Position numbers and translations under genes: made by a program. Shown here piece by piece: positions 1-8,122 of a stretch of DNA of 64,000 nucleotides. Each line of letters begins with the position of its first letter. Position 1 is the first letter of the stretch. The notes beneath the pieces were generated by a model. The model saw nothing but the letters and a program-made list of their open reading frames with translations. It was not told the origin of the DNA and searched no databases. Origin of the DNA: Ruminococcus sp. (lineage in GTDB: Bacteria; Bacillota; Clostridia; Oscillospirales; Ruminococcaceae); the NCBI GenBank assembly GCA_019420505.1, contig JAHZHC010000027.1, forward strand, positions 1 through 64,000, written 5' to 3'.

Positions 1-46
1 ACTGTTAATCATGATGTCACTGGTTCGAGCCCAGTTGGGGGAGCCA
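1..46 (+). tRNA. tRNA-Asn (GTT), 3' part
   Basis: The window opens inside a tRNA. The anticodon loop CTGTTAA puts anticodon GTT at positions 4-6. The T arm ACTGG/CCAGT encloses TTCGAGC at 24-30, and the acceptor strand TGGGGGA, discriminator G and an encoded CCA end at 46. The 5' half lies outside the window. Confidence 0.92.
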
Positions 47-50
47 CCAA

Positions 51-85
51 ATTCCCGTAAACACTACGTTTGCGGGAATTTTTTT
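51..85 (+). terminator. Rho-independent terminator of the tRNA transcript
   Basis: A 12-bp stem (51-62 with 68-79, one T-G wobble) with a 5-nt loop is followed directly by a run of T. It sits five bases after the tRNA CCA end. Confidence 0.9.
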
Positions 86-143
86 GTTGGCGTAAATTTA
101 TAATATCTGTCATTGACGATTTGCACAAAATAATGATGAAATA

Positions 144-172
144 TTGAAAAGCTTGACGATATGTGTTATACT
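144..172 (+). promoter_or_regulatory. Promoter of mscL
   Basis: TTGAAA at 144-149, a 17-bp spacer and TATACT at 167-172. The mscL ribosome binding site (AAGGAGG) follows at 191-197. Confidence 0.7.
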
Positions 173-207
173 TAATTGTGTTAAAATAAATAAGGAGGTA
201 TTCTAAT

Positions 208-657
208 ATGGCAGAAAAGAAAAAAGGATTTTTGAAAAATTTTGTTGGCGAATTTAAAACGTTTATTTCCAGAGGAAGCGTTATTGATCTGGCAGTCGGC
301 GTTGTAGTTGGCGGTGCGTTTACTGCAATTGTAAATGCGTTGGTTGACAGTATTCTTATGCCTATTATAGGAATGGTTTTAGCCGGTGTCAATTTTTCAA
401 ATCTTACGGTTACTATTCCGTGGGGCAATAATCCGGTAATTAATTTCGGAGCATTCATTTCTGCGGTAATTACGTTTTTGATTACGGCATTTTGTGTATT
501 CCTTATTGTAAAGTTGGTTAACGCTTTGCAGAATATAAAAAAGAAAGATGAAGCTGCTGAAGAAGAGGCTGTCGAAGAAGCTGTTGCGGCTGACATTGCT
601 TTGCTTGCTGAAATCCGTGACTTGCTTAAGGCACAGGAAGAAAAAAAGGCTGAATAA
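208..657 (+). CDS. mscL: Large-conductance mechanosensitive channel MscL
   Basis: Pore protein of the cytoplasmic membrane that opens under membrane tension and releases solutes during hypo-osmotic shock. The 149-residue length is normal for the family. An amphipathic N-terminal helix (residues about 7-20, FLKNFVGEFKTF) precedes TM1 (about 25-45, with the glycine-rich gate segment VGVVVGG), a short periplasmic-side loop, TM2 (about 77-101) and a charged C-terminal helix rich in Glu and Ala (about 108-149) that would form the cytoplasmic bundle. The ATG at 208 has AAGGAGG 10 bases upstream. The gene is monocistronic, bounded by its own promoter and terminator. Family assignment is secure. Confidence 0.97.
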   Translation: MAEKKKGFLKNFVGEFKTFISRGSVIDLAVGVVVGGAFTAIVNALVDSILMPIIGMVLAGVNFSNLTVTIPWGNNPVINFGAFISAVITFLITAFCVFLIVKLVNALQNIKKKDEAAEEEAVEEAVAADIALLAEIRDLLKAQEEKKAE

Positions 658-671
658 TATTATTTACAAAG

Positions 672-707
672 AAGGCTGCGGCACATTGAGTGCGGCAGCC
701 TTTTTTT
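672..707 (+). terminator. Terminator of mscL
   Basis: Stem GGCTGC/GCAGCC (674-679 with 695-700), extended by GCAC/GTGC, then seven T. The convergent regulator gene ends inside the same structure. Confidence 0.88.
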
Positions 708-915
708 ATTCTTTTAGAAAAGTAGGATTAGATGTTCGTTCTAACAAATAATCGATGGATACGTTGAAATATTCGGCAAACTTTATCAACTCGTTGTATC
801 CGGCTTCCCTTTTTTCATTTTCATAACGGGAAATCGTATTCTGACTCATATTCAGATCCATTGCGAGCCGAAGCTGTGTAATATTTCTTTCGATCCGTAA
901 TTGTTTTAATCTCAT
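706..915 (-). CDS. Small XRE-family helix-turn-helix repressor
   Basis: A 69-residue protein that is essentially one Cro/C1-type DNA-binding domain: helix 2 and recognition helix are visible in ITQLRLAMDLNMSQNTISRYE, followed by the YFNVSIDYLL segment typical of the fifth helix. I place the start at the ATG at 915, which has AAGGGG eight bases upstream; a more upstream in-frame start at 936 would add seven residues and lie in the promoter. No sensor domain is present. It is divergent from the secreted LRR protein gene, and two palindromes between them (935-955 and 958-980) are the obvious binding sites, so it probably represses that gene and itself. What releases it is not visible. Confidence 0.88.
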   Translation of the reverse strand: MRLKQLRIERNITQLRLAMDLNMSQNTISRYENEKREAGYNELIKFAEYFNVSIDYLLERTSNPTFLKE

Positions 916-926
916 ATATATACCCC

Positions 927-955
927 TTGACAACATTATACCAAATTGGTATAAT
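927..955 (+). promoter_or_regulatory. Consensus promoter of the LRR/Fn3 protein gene
   Basis: TTGACA at 927-932, exactly 17 bp, TATAAT at 950-955. Both hexamers match the sigma-A consensus fully. The first XRE operator lies across the spacer and the -10 element. Confidence 0.88.
935..955. promoter_or_regulatory. Operator 1: perfect 21-bp palindrome
   Basis: Ten-base arms ATTATACCAA and TTGGTATAAT flank one central base at 945. On the minus strand the left arm supplies a TATAAT for the repressor gene, so one protein bound here could block both directions. Confidence 0.8.
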
Positions 956-957
956 AG

Positions 958-980
958 TAATATCCCAATTTGGTATATTA
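958..980. promoter_or_regulatory. Operator 2: 23-bp palindrome with one mismatch
   Basis: Centre at 969, 24 bp from the centre of operator 1, with the same CCAA-N-TTGG core and TAATAT/ATATTA outer arms. Confidence 0.75.
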
Positions 981-1002
981 AATGTATTAGGAGGAAATAA
1001 AA

Positions 1003-3264
1003 ATGAAAAAAAGGTTGTTTAGTTTAGTTATGTCGCTGATTATGGCGGTAAGTTTGATTGGAGTTATGCCGACTATGACGGCTATTGCGGAAACATCAGG
1101 AGATTATAAATATGGAATATTATCAAACGGCACAGTTGTGATAACAAGATATAACGGCTCAGCGACAAATTTAACTATTCCATCAACAATTAAAGGTAAA
1201 AAAGTTACAAGCATAGGAGAGTATGCTTTTAGTGGTTGTGAAAAGTTAAAAAGTGTAACAATACCAAACGGCGTTAGAAGCATTGAAGGTGAGGCATTTT
1301 ATTGTTGCACCAACCTGACAAGTATAAAATTACCATATAGTTTAACGAGTCTGTCATCAGATAGTTTTGAAAACACACCATTATTGGATAATCAAGAAAC
1401 TAATGTAAAATATATAGATAAATGGGTAGTTGATTGTGATCGTTTTGTTACAACCATATCTATAAAAAAAGGAACAGTTGGTATAGCAAATTATGCATTT
1501 AGTGATTGTGAAAGCCTTAAAAGTGTAGCAATACCAAACAGTGTTACAAGCATTGGAAAGGGTGCATTTGCTGATTGTAAAAGCCTTAAAAGCATCACAA
1601 TACCGAGCAGTGTTACAAGCATTGGAAATCATGCTTTTGAGGATACACCTTGGTTAAAAAACAAAAAATTAGAAAATTCGTTAGTAATTATAAATAATAT
1701 CCTTATATGTGCTTCAAACGCTTCAGGTAATATAATTATACCAAAAGGTGTTACAAGCATTTTAGCTGATGTATTTGCTGGTTGTAAAAGTCTAAAAAGC
1801 GTAACAATACCAAACAGTGTTAAAAGCATTGGAGAGGGTGCATTTGCTGATTGTAAAAGCCTTAAAAGTGTAACAATACCAAACAGTGTTACAAGCATTG
1901 AAATGAGTGCATTTTATTATTGCACAAGCCTTACAAGCGTAACAATACCAAACAGTGTTAAAAGCATTGGAAGGGGTGCATTTGCTGATTGTAAAAGCCT
2001 TAAAAGTGTAAAAGGATTTAATGGCGTTAAAGTCATAAACTCTTTAGCTTTTATGGGTTGCCAAAACTTAACAAATGCGACAATACCAAATGGAGTTACA
2101 GAGATCTGTTATTCTACTTTTGACAGTTGTTCAAAGCTGACAAGTATTACTATACCAAGTAGTGTTAAAACAATTACTCAATGGGCATTTTTAAATTGCA
2201 GCAGTTTGAAAAATGTTATAATTGGGAAAAATGTATCACGCATTGGTCCAGAAGCTTTTAGAAATTGCATAAATATAAAAAGTATAAATATTCCTAAAAG
2301 TGTTACAGAGATTTATGATTCTTTTTTGGGATGTAAAAATTTAAAAGATGTATATTATGAAGGGAATGAAATTGACTGGAAGAAGATTAAATTATATGGC
2401 GACGAATTAAAAAATGCCAAAATTCATTATAATACCTGTGAAGTTGTAACAGGCTTCAAAGCGGCTGCAACAAATGCAAATGCAATAAAACTCACATGGA
2501 AAAAAGTAAGCGGAGCACAAGGGTATATCTTATATAAATACGATAATACAAAGAAAACTTGGGCAAGAGTTGTAAAAACAACAACTAATTCGAATACGTA
2601 TACTGTAAATAAATTATCAAGCGGAACATCATATAAATTTGCAATTAGGGCATACAAAACTGTAAACGGAAAAGAAATAGTGAGTGCAATCTACCCCACT
2701 CTAACAACAGTAACAAAACCTGCAAATGTATCAGGCTTTAAAGTTTCCTCAACCTCAACAAATTCAATAAAACTTACATGGAATAAAGTCAAAGGTGCAA
2801 CAGGATATACGCTTTATCAGCAAAAGAATGGAAAATGGACAAAAGTAAAATCACTTACAGGCACAAGCTACACTGTTCCTAAGTTAAAGGTTGGCACTAC
2901 ATATAAATTTGCAGTCAAAGCATATAAAAAGATAGGCAACAGCTTAATAACAAGTCCAAGTTTCCCAACCGTTAGCACTTCAACCAACCCAGCAACAGTA
3001 AATTTTAAACTCTCAGCAGGAAGTAAAAAAGCAACGGTTAAATGGAGCAAGGTAACAGGTGCAACAGGCTATAAAGTTTACTACAAAACAAGTAAAAACG
3101 GAAGCTGGAAGTGCCTGAAAACTACAAATAACAAAACCACAAGCTATACAAAGACAGGACTAAAAAAAGGCAAAACCTACTATTTCACAGTTAAGGCATA
3201 CAGAACAGTAGGCGGTAAGACATATAACGGAGCGTTTACAACAAAAAGTGTTAAAGTCAAATAG
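1003..3264 (+). CDS. Secreted BspA-type leucine-rich repeat protein with fibronectin III domains
   Basis: A 753-residue exported protein. A signal peptide (about 1-29, ending near AIA-ET) precedes a long array of 23-residue BspA-type leucine-rich repeats (about 50-475, recurring pattern [21 protein letters not shown]). Three fibronectin III-like domains start at about residues 479, 572 and 662, each with LTWxKV and GYxxY signatures. The repeats are near-identical at DNA level with a 69-bp period (for example 1807, 1876 and 1945). There is no cell-wall anchor, dockerin or catalytic motif, so a binding or adhesion role is inferred only. Its Fn3 domains resemble those of the 1149-residue protein at 8.1 kb. 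Strong RBS AGGAGGA; likely repressed by the divergent XRE protein. Confidence 0.9.
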   Translation: MKKRLFSLVMSLIMAVSLIGVMPTMTAIAETSGDYKYGILSNGTVVITRYNGSATNLTIPSTIKGKKVTSIGEYAFSGCEKLKSVTIPNGVRSIEGEAFYCCTNLTSIKLPYSLTSLSSDSFENTPLLDNQETNVKYIDKWVVDCDRFVTTISIKKGTVGIANYAFSDCESLKSVAIPNSVTSIGKGAFADCKSLKSITIPSSVTSIGNHAFEDTPWLKNKKLENSLVIINNILICASNASGNIIIPKGVTSILADVFAGCKSLKSVTIPNSVKSIGEGAFADCKSLKSVTIPNSVTSIEMSAFYYCTSLTSVTIPNSVKSIGRGAFADCKSLKSVKGFNGVKVINSLAFMGCQNLTNATIPNGVTEICYSTFDSCSKLTSITIPSSVKTITQWAFLNCSSLKNVIIGKNVSRIGPEAFRNCINIKSINIPKSVTEIYDSFLGCKNLKDVYYEGNEIDWKKIKLYGDELKNAKIHYNTCEVVTGFKAAATNANAIKLTWKKVSGAQGYILYKYDNTKKTWARVVKTTTNSNTYTVNKLSSGTSYKFAIRAYKTVNGKEIVSAIYPTLTTVTKPANVSGFKVSSTSTNSIKLTWNKVKGATGYTLYQQKNGKWTKVKSLTGTSYTVPKLKVGTTYKFAVKAYKKIGNSLITSPSFPTVSTSTNPATVNFKLSAGSKKATVKWSKVTGATGYKVYYKTSKNGSWKCLKTTNNKTTSYTKTGLKKGKTYYFTVKAYRTVGGKTYNGAFTTKSVKVK

Positions 3265-3274
3265 AAAACAAAAC

Positions 3275-3309
3275 GGCTGTATCCTTATGAGATACAGCCT
3301 ATATTTTTT
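3275..3309 (+). terminator. Terminator of the LRR/Fn3 gene
   Basis: Nine-base stem GGCTGTATC/GATACAGCC (3275-3283 with 3291-3299) followed by a T-rich tract. Confidence 0.85.
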
Positions 3310-3324
3310 ATTCTGTAAATTTCA

Positions 3325-3360
3325 ATAAAAAACAACGCCTGAATAAATCAAGCGTTGTGT
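3325..3360 (-). terminator. Terminator of the GH26 gene
   Basis: Stem ACAACGC/GCGTTGT (3332-3338 with 3352-3358). Read on the minus strand it is followed by a T run (A run at 3327-3331). Confidence 0.8.
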
Positions 3361-3375
3361 TAAACTAATTAAATT

Positions 3376-4719
3376 TTAGTCTTTTTTCTTCTTAACAATA
3401 ACTAATGCTGAAGCAGTAATTGCAAGAGCTGATAAGCTTAATGCAATTCCCGTGTTAGGACTGCGGTCTGAGTTTGACGTAGTATTTGAAGTTTTGCTTG
3501 AATCTGTTGCAGTTTTACTTGATGAGTTCGAATCCTTGCTTGTGTCAATGTTATCAATTTTACTGCTGCTGTCTTCGGAAACGTCTTTACTGTCAATCTG
3601 AGAATCTGATGATATATCTGAATCAGTATTTGACTCAGACTCAGAATCTGAAGAATCAACATCAGTTATGCTTTCTGAAGAACTGTTTTTATCGTCATCT
3701 TTGATATTATAATCTGCAAAGTCGGGAAGTTCATCAAGCGTGGTTATAAGATCGCTGTTGAAAATGCTGTTCAGATTGGTCTTATTATTATTTGTTATGT
3801 GACTTGTGTGCCATACCATAAACCATGACCACATACATCCGTCTCTCTTCAATGCATCTTCAGACGGAAGATTTCCGCATTCATGGAAAGCCGCAGGTTT
3901 GCCGGTATTCATATTTTTAAGCTTTGTCCAGGCATATTTGTTTGTAAGGTTTGAATTGTTGTAAGTATCTGAACCAATAATGTCACAATATTTATCACCC
4001 GGATACCAGCCGTTATTTACATTATCAGCATATCCCAGAACCCAAATCAGATTGTCCAAGCCGTGCACATCAGTAAAACGATCGTACATCATTTGCCAAA
4101 GCTTTACAAAGTTGCTTGAACCGCCTTTGCCCCACCAGAACCACTGACCGTCAAATTCATGGAACGGACGCCATAATACAGGTACGCCTGCATCACGAAG
4201 TTCCTTAAGAGCCTCAGCTGCTTTATCCCAATTTGCAATCATAGCTTTATGTTCGGAAGAGTTTTCATCAAAAAGCTTGCTGAAATTAGGTGAGTCATTA
4301 AGAGAATCGTTGTAAGCACCGCCGTTTACACCGGTATGCCAGCAGATCGTAACAATTCCGCCTTTTGCCCACCAGTCTTTAGACCGCTGAACAACACCGT
4401 CAAAATCTCCTCCCATAAAGTCAAGACCTCTGATGGCAGGAAGCTTGCCTGTGTTCTTTTGTATGTAGTTCATCTCATAATCCACAGAATCCATCCAAGT
4501 TGATTCCTGCTGGCCTGACAGAATTGTATTTCCAAAGCTTTCGCATATGTAATCATAAAGCTTTGATGTTATTTCATCAGCGTCAGGGTTTGACAGGGTA
4601 TATTTGCTTTCATAAGCTGATGATGCATTATCTTCAGCGGCAAATACTCCCGAATAACCTGCACAAACAGCAGAAATAGTCATTGCAGCGGTAAGTATTA
4701 TCACTCCTGCTTTTTTCAT
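3376..4719 (-). CDS. Cell-surface glycoside hydrolase family 26 (beta-mannanase-like) with SPNTG anchor
   Basis: Predicted extracellular endo-acting enzyme on beta-mannan or a related beta-glycan. Residues 1-27 form a signal peptide. A GH26 (beta/alpha)8 domain covers about 38-335, with the acid/base glutamate in WRPFHEF (E188) and the nucleophile in AFHECG (E280); WFWWG after the first is typical of mannanases. Residues about 341-415 are a Ser/Asp-rich linker. The C terminus is SPNTG (420-424), a hydrophobic helix and KKKK, the layout of a sortase substrate with a (S/P)PXTG-type motif. No carbohydrate-binding module is fused. RBS AAAGG about 11 bases upstream. It stands alone as a transcription unit. 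Substrate is inferred from the family only. Confidence 0.9.
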   Translation of the reverse strand: MKKAGVIILTAAMTISAVCAGYSGVFAAEDNASSAYESKYTLSNPDADEITSKLYDYICESFGNTILSGQQESTWMDSVDYEMNYIQKNTGKLPAIRGLDFMGGDFDGVVQRSKDWWAKGGIVTICWHTGVNGGAYNDSLNDSPNFSKLFDENSSEHKAMIANWDKAAEALKELRDAGVPVLWRPFHEFDGQWFWWGKGGSSNFVKLWQMMYDRFTDVHGLDNLIWVLGYADNVNNGWYPGDKYCDIIGSDTYNNSNLTNKYAWTKLKNMNTGKPAAFHECGNLPSEDALKRDGCMWSWFMVWHTSHITNNNKTNLNSIFNSDLITTLDELPDFADYNIKDDDKNSSSESITDVDSSDSESESNTDSDISSDSQIDSKDVSEDSSSKIDNIDTSKDSNSSSKTATDSSKTSNTTSNSDRSPNTGIALSLSALAITASALVIVKKKKD

Positions 4720-4764
4720 TGTTTCTACAACCTTTCTAAATGTAATACACTAATTAATATACAT

Positions 4765-4793
4765 ATTATATATTGATTTTTAGTATAAGTCAA
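4765..4793 (-). promoter_or_regulatory. Promoter of the GH26 gene
   Basis: On the minus strand TTGACT (4793-4788), 17 bp, TATAAT (4770-4765). Confidence 0.75.
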
Positions 4794-4842
4794 TAGTTTT
4801 CTGTTAGTTTTTTTTATTTTATTTGTAAGAAACTTCACTCCC

Positions 4843-4871
4843 TTGACATAAGGCTAAAAACATGTTACTAT
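4843..4871 (+). promoter_or_regulatory. Promoter of the TetR-ABC operon
   Basis: TTGACA 4843-4848, 17 bp, TACTAT 4866-4871. A 28-bp palindrome starts three bases later. Confidence 0.8.
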
Positions 4872-4873
4872 AA

Positions 4874-4901
4874 ATAACATAAGTTATATAACTAACGTTA
4901 T
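4874..4901. promoter_or_regulatory. Probable TetR operator
   Basis: Two 14-base arms (4874-4887 and 4888-4901) pair with two mismatches, with the perfect core AGTTATATAACT. The position, spanning the start site between the -10 and the RBS, fits autorepression by the TetR protein encoded next. Confidence 0.72.
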
Positions 4902-4916
4902 TAAGGAGCTGTATAA

Positions 4917-5483
4917 ATGCCGCCGAAAGTAAAGGTTGAAAAAGATGATATTTTAAAGGCTGCCATTGAAATTGTCAGAGATAATGGTGCCGGTTCGCTT
5001 AATGCCAGAGCTGTTGCAGATAAGCTGAGTTGTTCAACACAGCCGATATTTTCTAATTATGCGTCAATGGATGAGTTGAAAAAATGTGTATTGGATCAAG
5101 CTGAAAAGATTTATCTTGATTATATTTATAAAGGTATGCAAAGCAGAGAATTTCCGCCTTATAAAGCAAGCGGAATGGCTTATATTCGTTTTGCTAAGGA
5201 AGAAAAAGAGCTGTTTAAGCTTCTGTTTATGCGGGATCGTTCCAATGAAAAAATAAAGGGTACAGCCGAGGGTGAAGATATTATTGCATTGATACAAAAG
5301 AATACGGGACTTGATAAAGAACAGGCATTCATGTTTCATCTTGAAATGTGGGTTTATGTTCATGGAATAGCCGTTATGACTGCTACATCATATCTTGAGT
5401 GGGATTGGGATATGATAAGCCGTATGCTTACAGACGCCTATAACGGACTTAAAACAACTTATCTCGGAAAGGAAAGTAATTGA
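4917..5483 (+). CDS. TetR/AcrR-family transcriptional regulator
   Basis: A 188-residue regulator. The N-terminal TetR helix-turn-helix spans about residues 8-55 (ILKAAIEIVRDNGAGSLNAR, then VADKLSCSTQPIFSNY with the recognition helix). The rest is a helical ligand-binding domain of the kind found in TetR proteins with a WHG-type C terminus (EMWVYVHGIAVM near 145). RBS AAGGAG eight bases upstream of the ATG. It is the first gene of a three-gene unit with an ABC ATPase (one base between them) and a permease, so it probably senses a compound and derepresses that exporter. The ligand cannot be read from the sequence. Confidence 0.92.
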   Translation: MPPKVKVEKDDILKAAIEIVRDNGAGSLNARAVADKLSCSTQPIFSNYASMDELKKCVLDQAEKIYLDYIYKGMQSREFPPYKASGMAYIRFAKEEKELFKLLFMRDRSNEKIKGTAEGEDIIALIQKNTGLDKEQAFMFHLEMWVYVHGIAVMTATSYLEWDWDMISRMLTDAYNGLKTTYLGKESN

Positions 5484-5484
5484 A

Positions 5485-6213
5485 ATGTATGCAATAGAAA
5501 CATGTGCACTTACAAAAAAATATAAAGACCTTACTGCTGTGAACAGTATTGACCTGAAGGTTGAGGCAGGTGAAATTTTTTCTTTGCTGGGAGTAAACGG
5601 AGCAGGAAAAACCACTGTAATTAAAATGCTGTCATGCCTCACAGCACCAACAGGCGGAAAAGCCTTTATCTGCGGCAAAAACGTGCAGAAGGAATGTTCG
5701 GAAGTAAAATCGCTTATCGCAGTATCTCCCCAGGAAACTGCCGTAGCACCTAATCTTACGGTAAAAGAAAATTTGCAGCTGATGGCAGGTATACATTGTT
5801 TTTCAAAGGAAAAAACAAATCGGAAAATAGCCGAACTTTCAGATCGATTCGGACTTGATGCTGTCATAAATAAAAAAGCGGGCAAGCTTTCCGGCGGATG
5901 GCAGCGAAGACTCAGTATTGCTATGGCGCTTATTTCAGAACCTGCCGTTCTGTTCCTTGATGAACCGACGCTGGGGCTTGACGTATTGGCAAGAAGTGAG
6001 CTTTGGGATATAATCCGTTCTTTGAAAGGTAAAATTACAATAATCCTGACTACTCATTATATGGAAGAAGCAGAAACGCTTTCGGACAGGATCGCAGTAA
6101 TGAAAGACGGCAGGATGTTGTTTTGCGGAACAGCAGATGAAATAAAAATTAAAGCCGGTGCAGATAGGCTGGAGGACGCTTTTGTCAGACTTGTAAAGGA
6201 GGAAAAACAATAA
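5485..6213 (+). CDS. ABC transporter ATP-binding protein (drug/ABC-2 export type)
   Basis: A 242-residue ATPase. Walker A GVNGAGKT (36-43), Q-loop in SPQET (about 81-85), ABC signature LSGGWQ (135-140, with Trp where Gln is common), Walker B ending VLFLDE (E160), D-loop GLD and switch histidine in TTHYMEEAE. The MEEAE sequence after the switch His is characteristic of the DrrA/CcmA group that pairs with ABC-2 permeases. It starts one base after the TetR stop codon, and its own stop overlaps the permease start (TAATG). It should energise export of a drug-like or lipid-like substrate. The substrate is unknown. Confidence 0.93.
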   Translation: MYAIETCALTKKYKDLTAVNSIDLKVEAGEIFSLLGVNGAGKTTVIKMLSCLTAPTGGKAFICGKNVQKECSEVKSLIAVSPQETAVAPNLTVKENLQLMAGIHCFSKEKTNRKIAELSDRFGLDAVINKKAGKLSGGWQRRLSIAMALISEPAVLFLDEPTLGLDVLARSELWDIIRSLKGKITIILTTHYMEEAETLSDRIAVMKDGRMLFCGTADEIKIKAGADRLEDAFVRLVKEEKQ

Positions 6214-6944
6214 TGCGTATGATAACCTTTTCAAAACGTACAGCAAAGGAAATTCTCCGTGATCCGTTAACAGTTATTTTCGGTCTTGGTTTTCCTATAA
6301 TACTTTTACTTCTTATGAGTGCGATACAGGCAAATATTCCTGTTGCATTGTTTGAGATCTCAAACCTGACCCCGGCGATAACTGTTTTCGGATTATCTTT
6401 TATGACGCTGTTTTCTGCAACGCTGATTGCAAAAGATCGTTCATCATCTTTGCTGCAAAGGCTTTATACTACGCCGCTTACAGCAAAGGATTATATATTG
6501 GGTTATATGCTTCCTGTTCTGCCTATAGCAGTAGTGCAGTGCATTATATGCTATGCCGCAGCGCTCATTTTAGGGCTCGATTTCACGTTAGGCATTTTGT
6601 ATGCAGTATTGTTTATAATCCCTGTGTCATTGTTTTTTATATTTCTGGGGCTTTTGTGCGGAAGCGTTTTTTCAGATAAACAAGTGGGAGGAATCTGCGG
6701 AGCATTACTAACTAATCTGACCGCATGGCTTTCAGGTGCGTGGTTTGATCTGAAGCTTGTGGGCGGAGCATTTGAAAAAACAGCATATGCATTGCCTTTT
6801 GTCCATGCCGTTGAACTTGAAAGAGCCGTGCTAAGCGGAAACTTCAGTGAAATATTCCCGGACCTTTTGTGGGTTTTGGGATATACTGTTATTGCCGGTA
6901 TTGCATCAATACTGCTGTTTCTCAGACAGATGAAGAAACAATAA
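6213..6944 (+). CDS. ABC-2 type transporter permease
   Basis: A 243-residue membrane protein with six predicted transmembrane helices (about 21-40, 50-72, 92-120, 127-150, 157-172 and 218-237) and no large soluble domain. The short FSKRTAKEILRDPLTVIFGL N terminus is characteristic of ABC-2 permeases. Its start codon shares one base with the stop of the ATPase gene, so translation is coupled and the pair is one transporter. At this size it probably dimerises. A terminator hairpin follows directly. Partner, membrane location and operon are clear; direction of transport (export) is by family. Confidence 0.9.
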   Translation: MRMITFSKRTAKEILRDPLTVIFGLGFPIILLLLMSAIQANIPVALFEISNLTPAITVFGLSFMTLFSATLIAKDRSSSLLQRLYTTPLTAKDYILGYMLPVLPIAVVQCIICYAAALILGLDFTLGILYAVLFIIPVSLFFIFLGLLCGSVFSDKQVGGICGALLTNLTAWLSGAWFDLKLVGGAFEKTAYALPFVHAVELERAVLSGNFSEIFPDLLWVLGYTVIAGIASILLFLRQMKKQ

Positions 6945-6954
6945 ACTAAAACTC

Positions 6955-7000
6955 ACCCTGCAAAGCTGTGATAAAATGCTTTGCAGGGTAATATTTTTTA
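6955..7000. terminator. Terminator between convergent ABC and AraC-type genes
   Basis: Twelve-base stem ACCCTGCAAAGC/GCTTTGCAGGGT (6955-6966 with 6978-6989) followed by a T-rich tract on the + strand. Confidence 0.85.
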
Positions 7001-7867
7001 TTTCTTTTCGACTGTTACCCATATTTCGCTGTAATAATCTTCAGCAGGCATATTGTTTGTGTTTGTGTATGCCTCAATGTCCATTTCATAGGTCGGCTGA
7101 TAACCTGAAGTCGGGAAAAACTCAGTGCATATTTTATGCCAAGTTTCCTGTATTGCATTGGGAAGCGGTCCCTTGCATACGAATACCGCCCATGTGCGTG
7201 CAGGAATTTCCTTTATGCGGAATCCCTCAGGAATCTCACCTCCGCCGTACAAAGCCGCAATTCCGTAATCAAAAGTCTTGACATCTTTGGGAATATTGCC
7301 ATAGCAAATTCCAAAAATAAATTCTTTGTCGGGAGTTTGTTCAAGAAGAGTTCTGACAGTACCGTCTGTGTGCGCACGCATCCAGAATTCAGGAATAGTG
7401 TTCAAATTCTGTGAGTCGTTGATGCTGTGTTTTTCTACTTTTTCCAACACTTTAAATGAGTCCTTTTTTAAAATTTTGTAGTCCATAATACTACCGCCTT
7501 TCATTGTAATAGATATAGACAGCTTGGCAAAGGATTTAAGACCGGCAGAGCTATTTCTTGCGGCAATGGGGGTAATTCCATGAAAGCGTGTAAATGCTCG
7601 GGTGAAACCTTCAGGTGTGTCATACCCGTATTTCATTGCAATATCAATTATTCTTTCATCGGTAGATATCAGTTCAATACCTGCAAGCGTAAGTCTGCGG
7701 CTTCGGATATACTCTCCCAAAGAAATTCCGCAGAGAATTGAAAATATTTTCTGAAAGTAAAATACGGATATGTTGACCTCCTGAGCAATACGGCTATAGT
7801 CCAGGGAATCGGTTAAATGATCTTCAATGTAGTCAATTGCCTTTTGAAAACTTCTGATCCAGTCCAT
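6998..7867 (-). CDS. AraC-family regulator with GyrI-like effector domain
   Basis: A 289-residue protein. Two AraC-type helix-turn-helix motifs lie in residues about 5-107 (SRIAQEVNISVFYFQKIFS and the second ending in GFTRAFTRFHGITPIAAR). From about 125 on there is a GyrI-like/effector-binding domain (start MDYKILKKDSFKVLEKVEKH, end YSEIWVTVEKK). This architecture, AraC DNA binding first and a small-molecule-binding SOUL/GyrI fold second, is that of Rob- and BmrR-like multidrug sensors. RBS AGGAGG seven bases from the ATG. It converges on the ABC operon but shares no promoter with it, so a regulatory link is only possible, not shown. Confidence 0.9.
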   Translation of the reverse strand: MDWIRSFQKAIDYIEDHLTDSLDYSRIAQEVNISVFYFQKIFSILCGISLGEYIRSRRLTLAGIELISTDERIIDIAMKYGYDTPEGFTRAFTRFHGITPIAARNSSAGLKSFAKLSISITMKGGSIMDYKILKKDSFKVLEKVEKHSINDSQNLNTIPEFWMRAHTDGTVRTLLEQTPDKEFIFGICYGNIPKDVKTFDYGIAALYGGGEIPEGFRIKEIPARTWAVFVCKGPLPNAIQETWHKICTEFFPTSGYQPTYEMDIEAYTNTNNMPAEDYYSEIWVTVEKK

Positions 7868-8017
7868 ATCATTTCCTCCTGTCTGATTTTATAGTATCAT
7901 GAATGTAAATTAAAATCTTGATTTTTTGTGCTCAGTTTTGTTATTTAAGTTTAGCATAAAAAAGTCTGAGCATCAAGTAAATTAAATGCCAATTTTACCC
8001 TAAAACCTTGTTTTACG

Positions 8018-8046
8018 TTGACAAACGACGAAAAATGTGGTATCTT
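8018..8046 (+). promoter_or_regulatory. Promoter of the VanY/Fn3 protein gene
   Basis: TTGACA 8018-8023, 17 bp, TATCTT 8041-8046. Confidence 0.7.
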
Positions 8047-8122
8047 GAAATGGTTAGTTTAAGTGTCGTGACCGTATTATTTTGTATGTGTATACGGTGT
8101 ATAATAAAGGGAGTTTGGTTTT

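Noticed and set aside
9..596. 195-residue minus-strand open frame opposite mscL
   Set aside because: It runs antisense through the tRNA-Asn, a terminator, the mscL promoter and most of mscL; its C terminus is a reversed tRNA.
3438..3704. Open frames in both other phases over the Ser/Asp linker of the GH26 protein
   Set aside because: Low-complexity shadow of the linker; no RBS.
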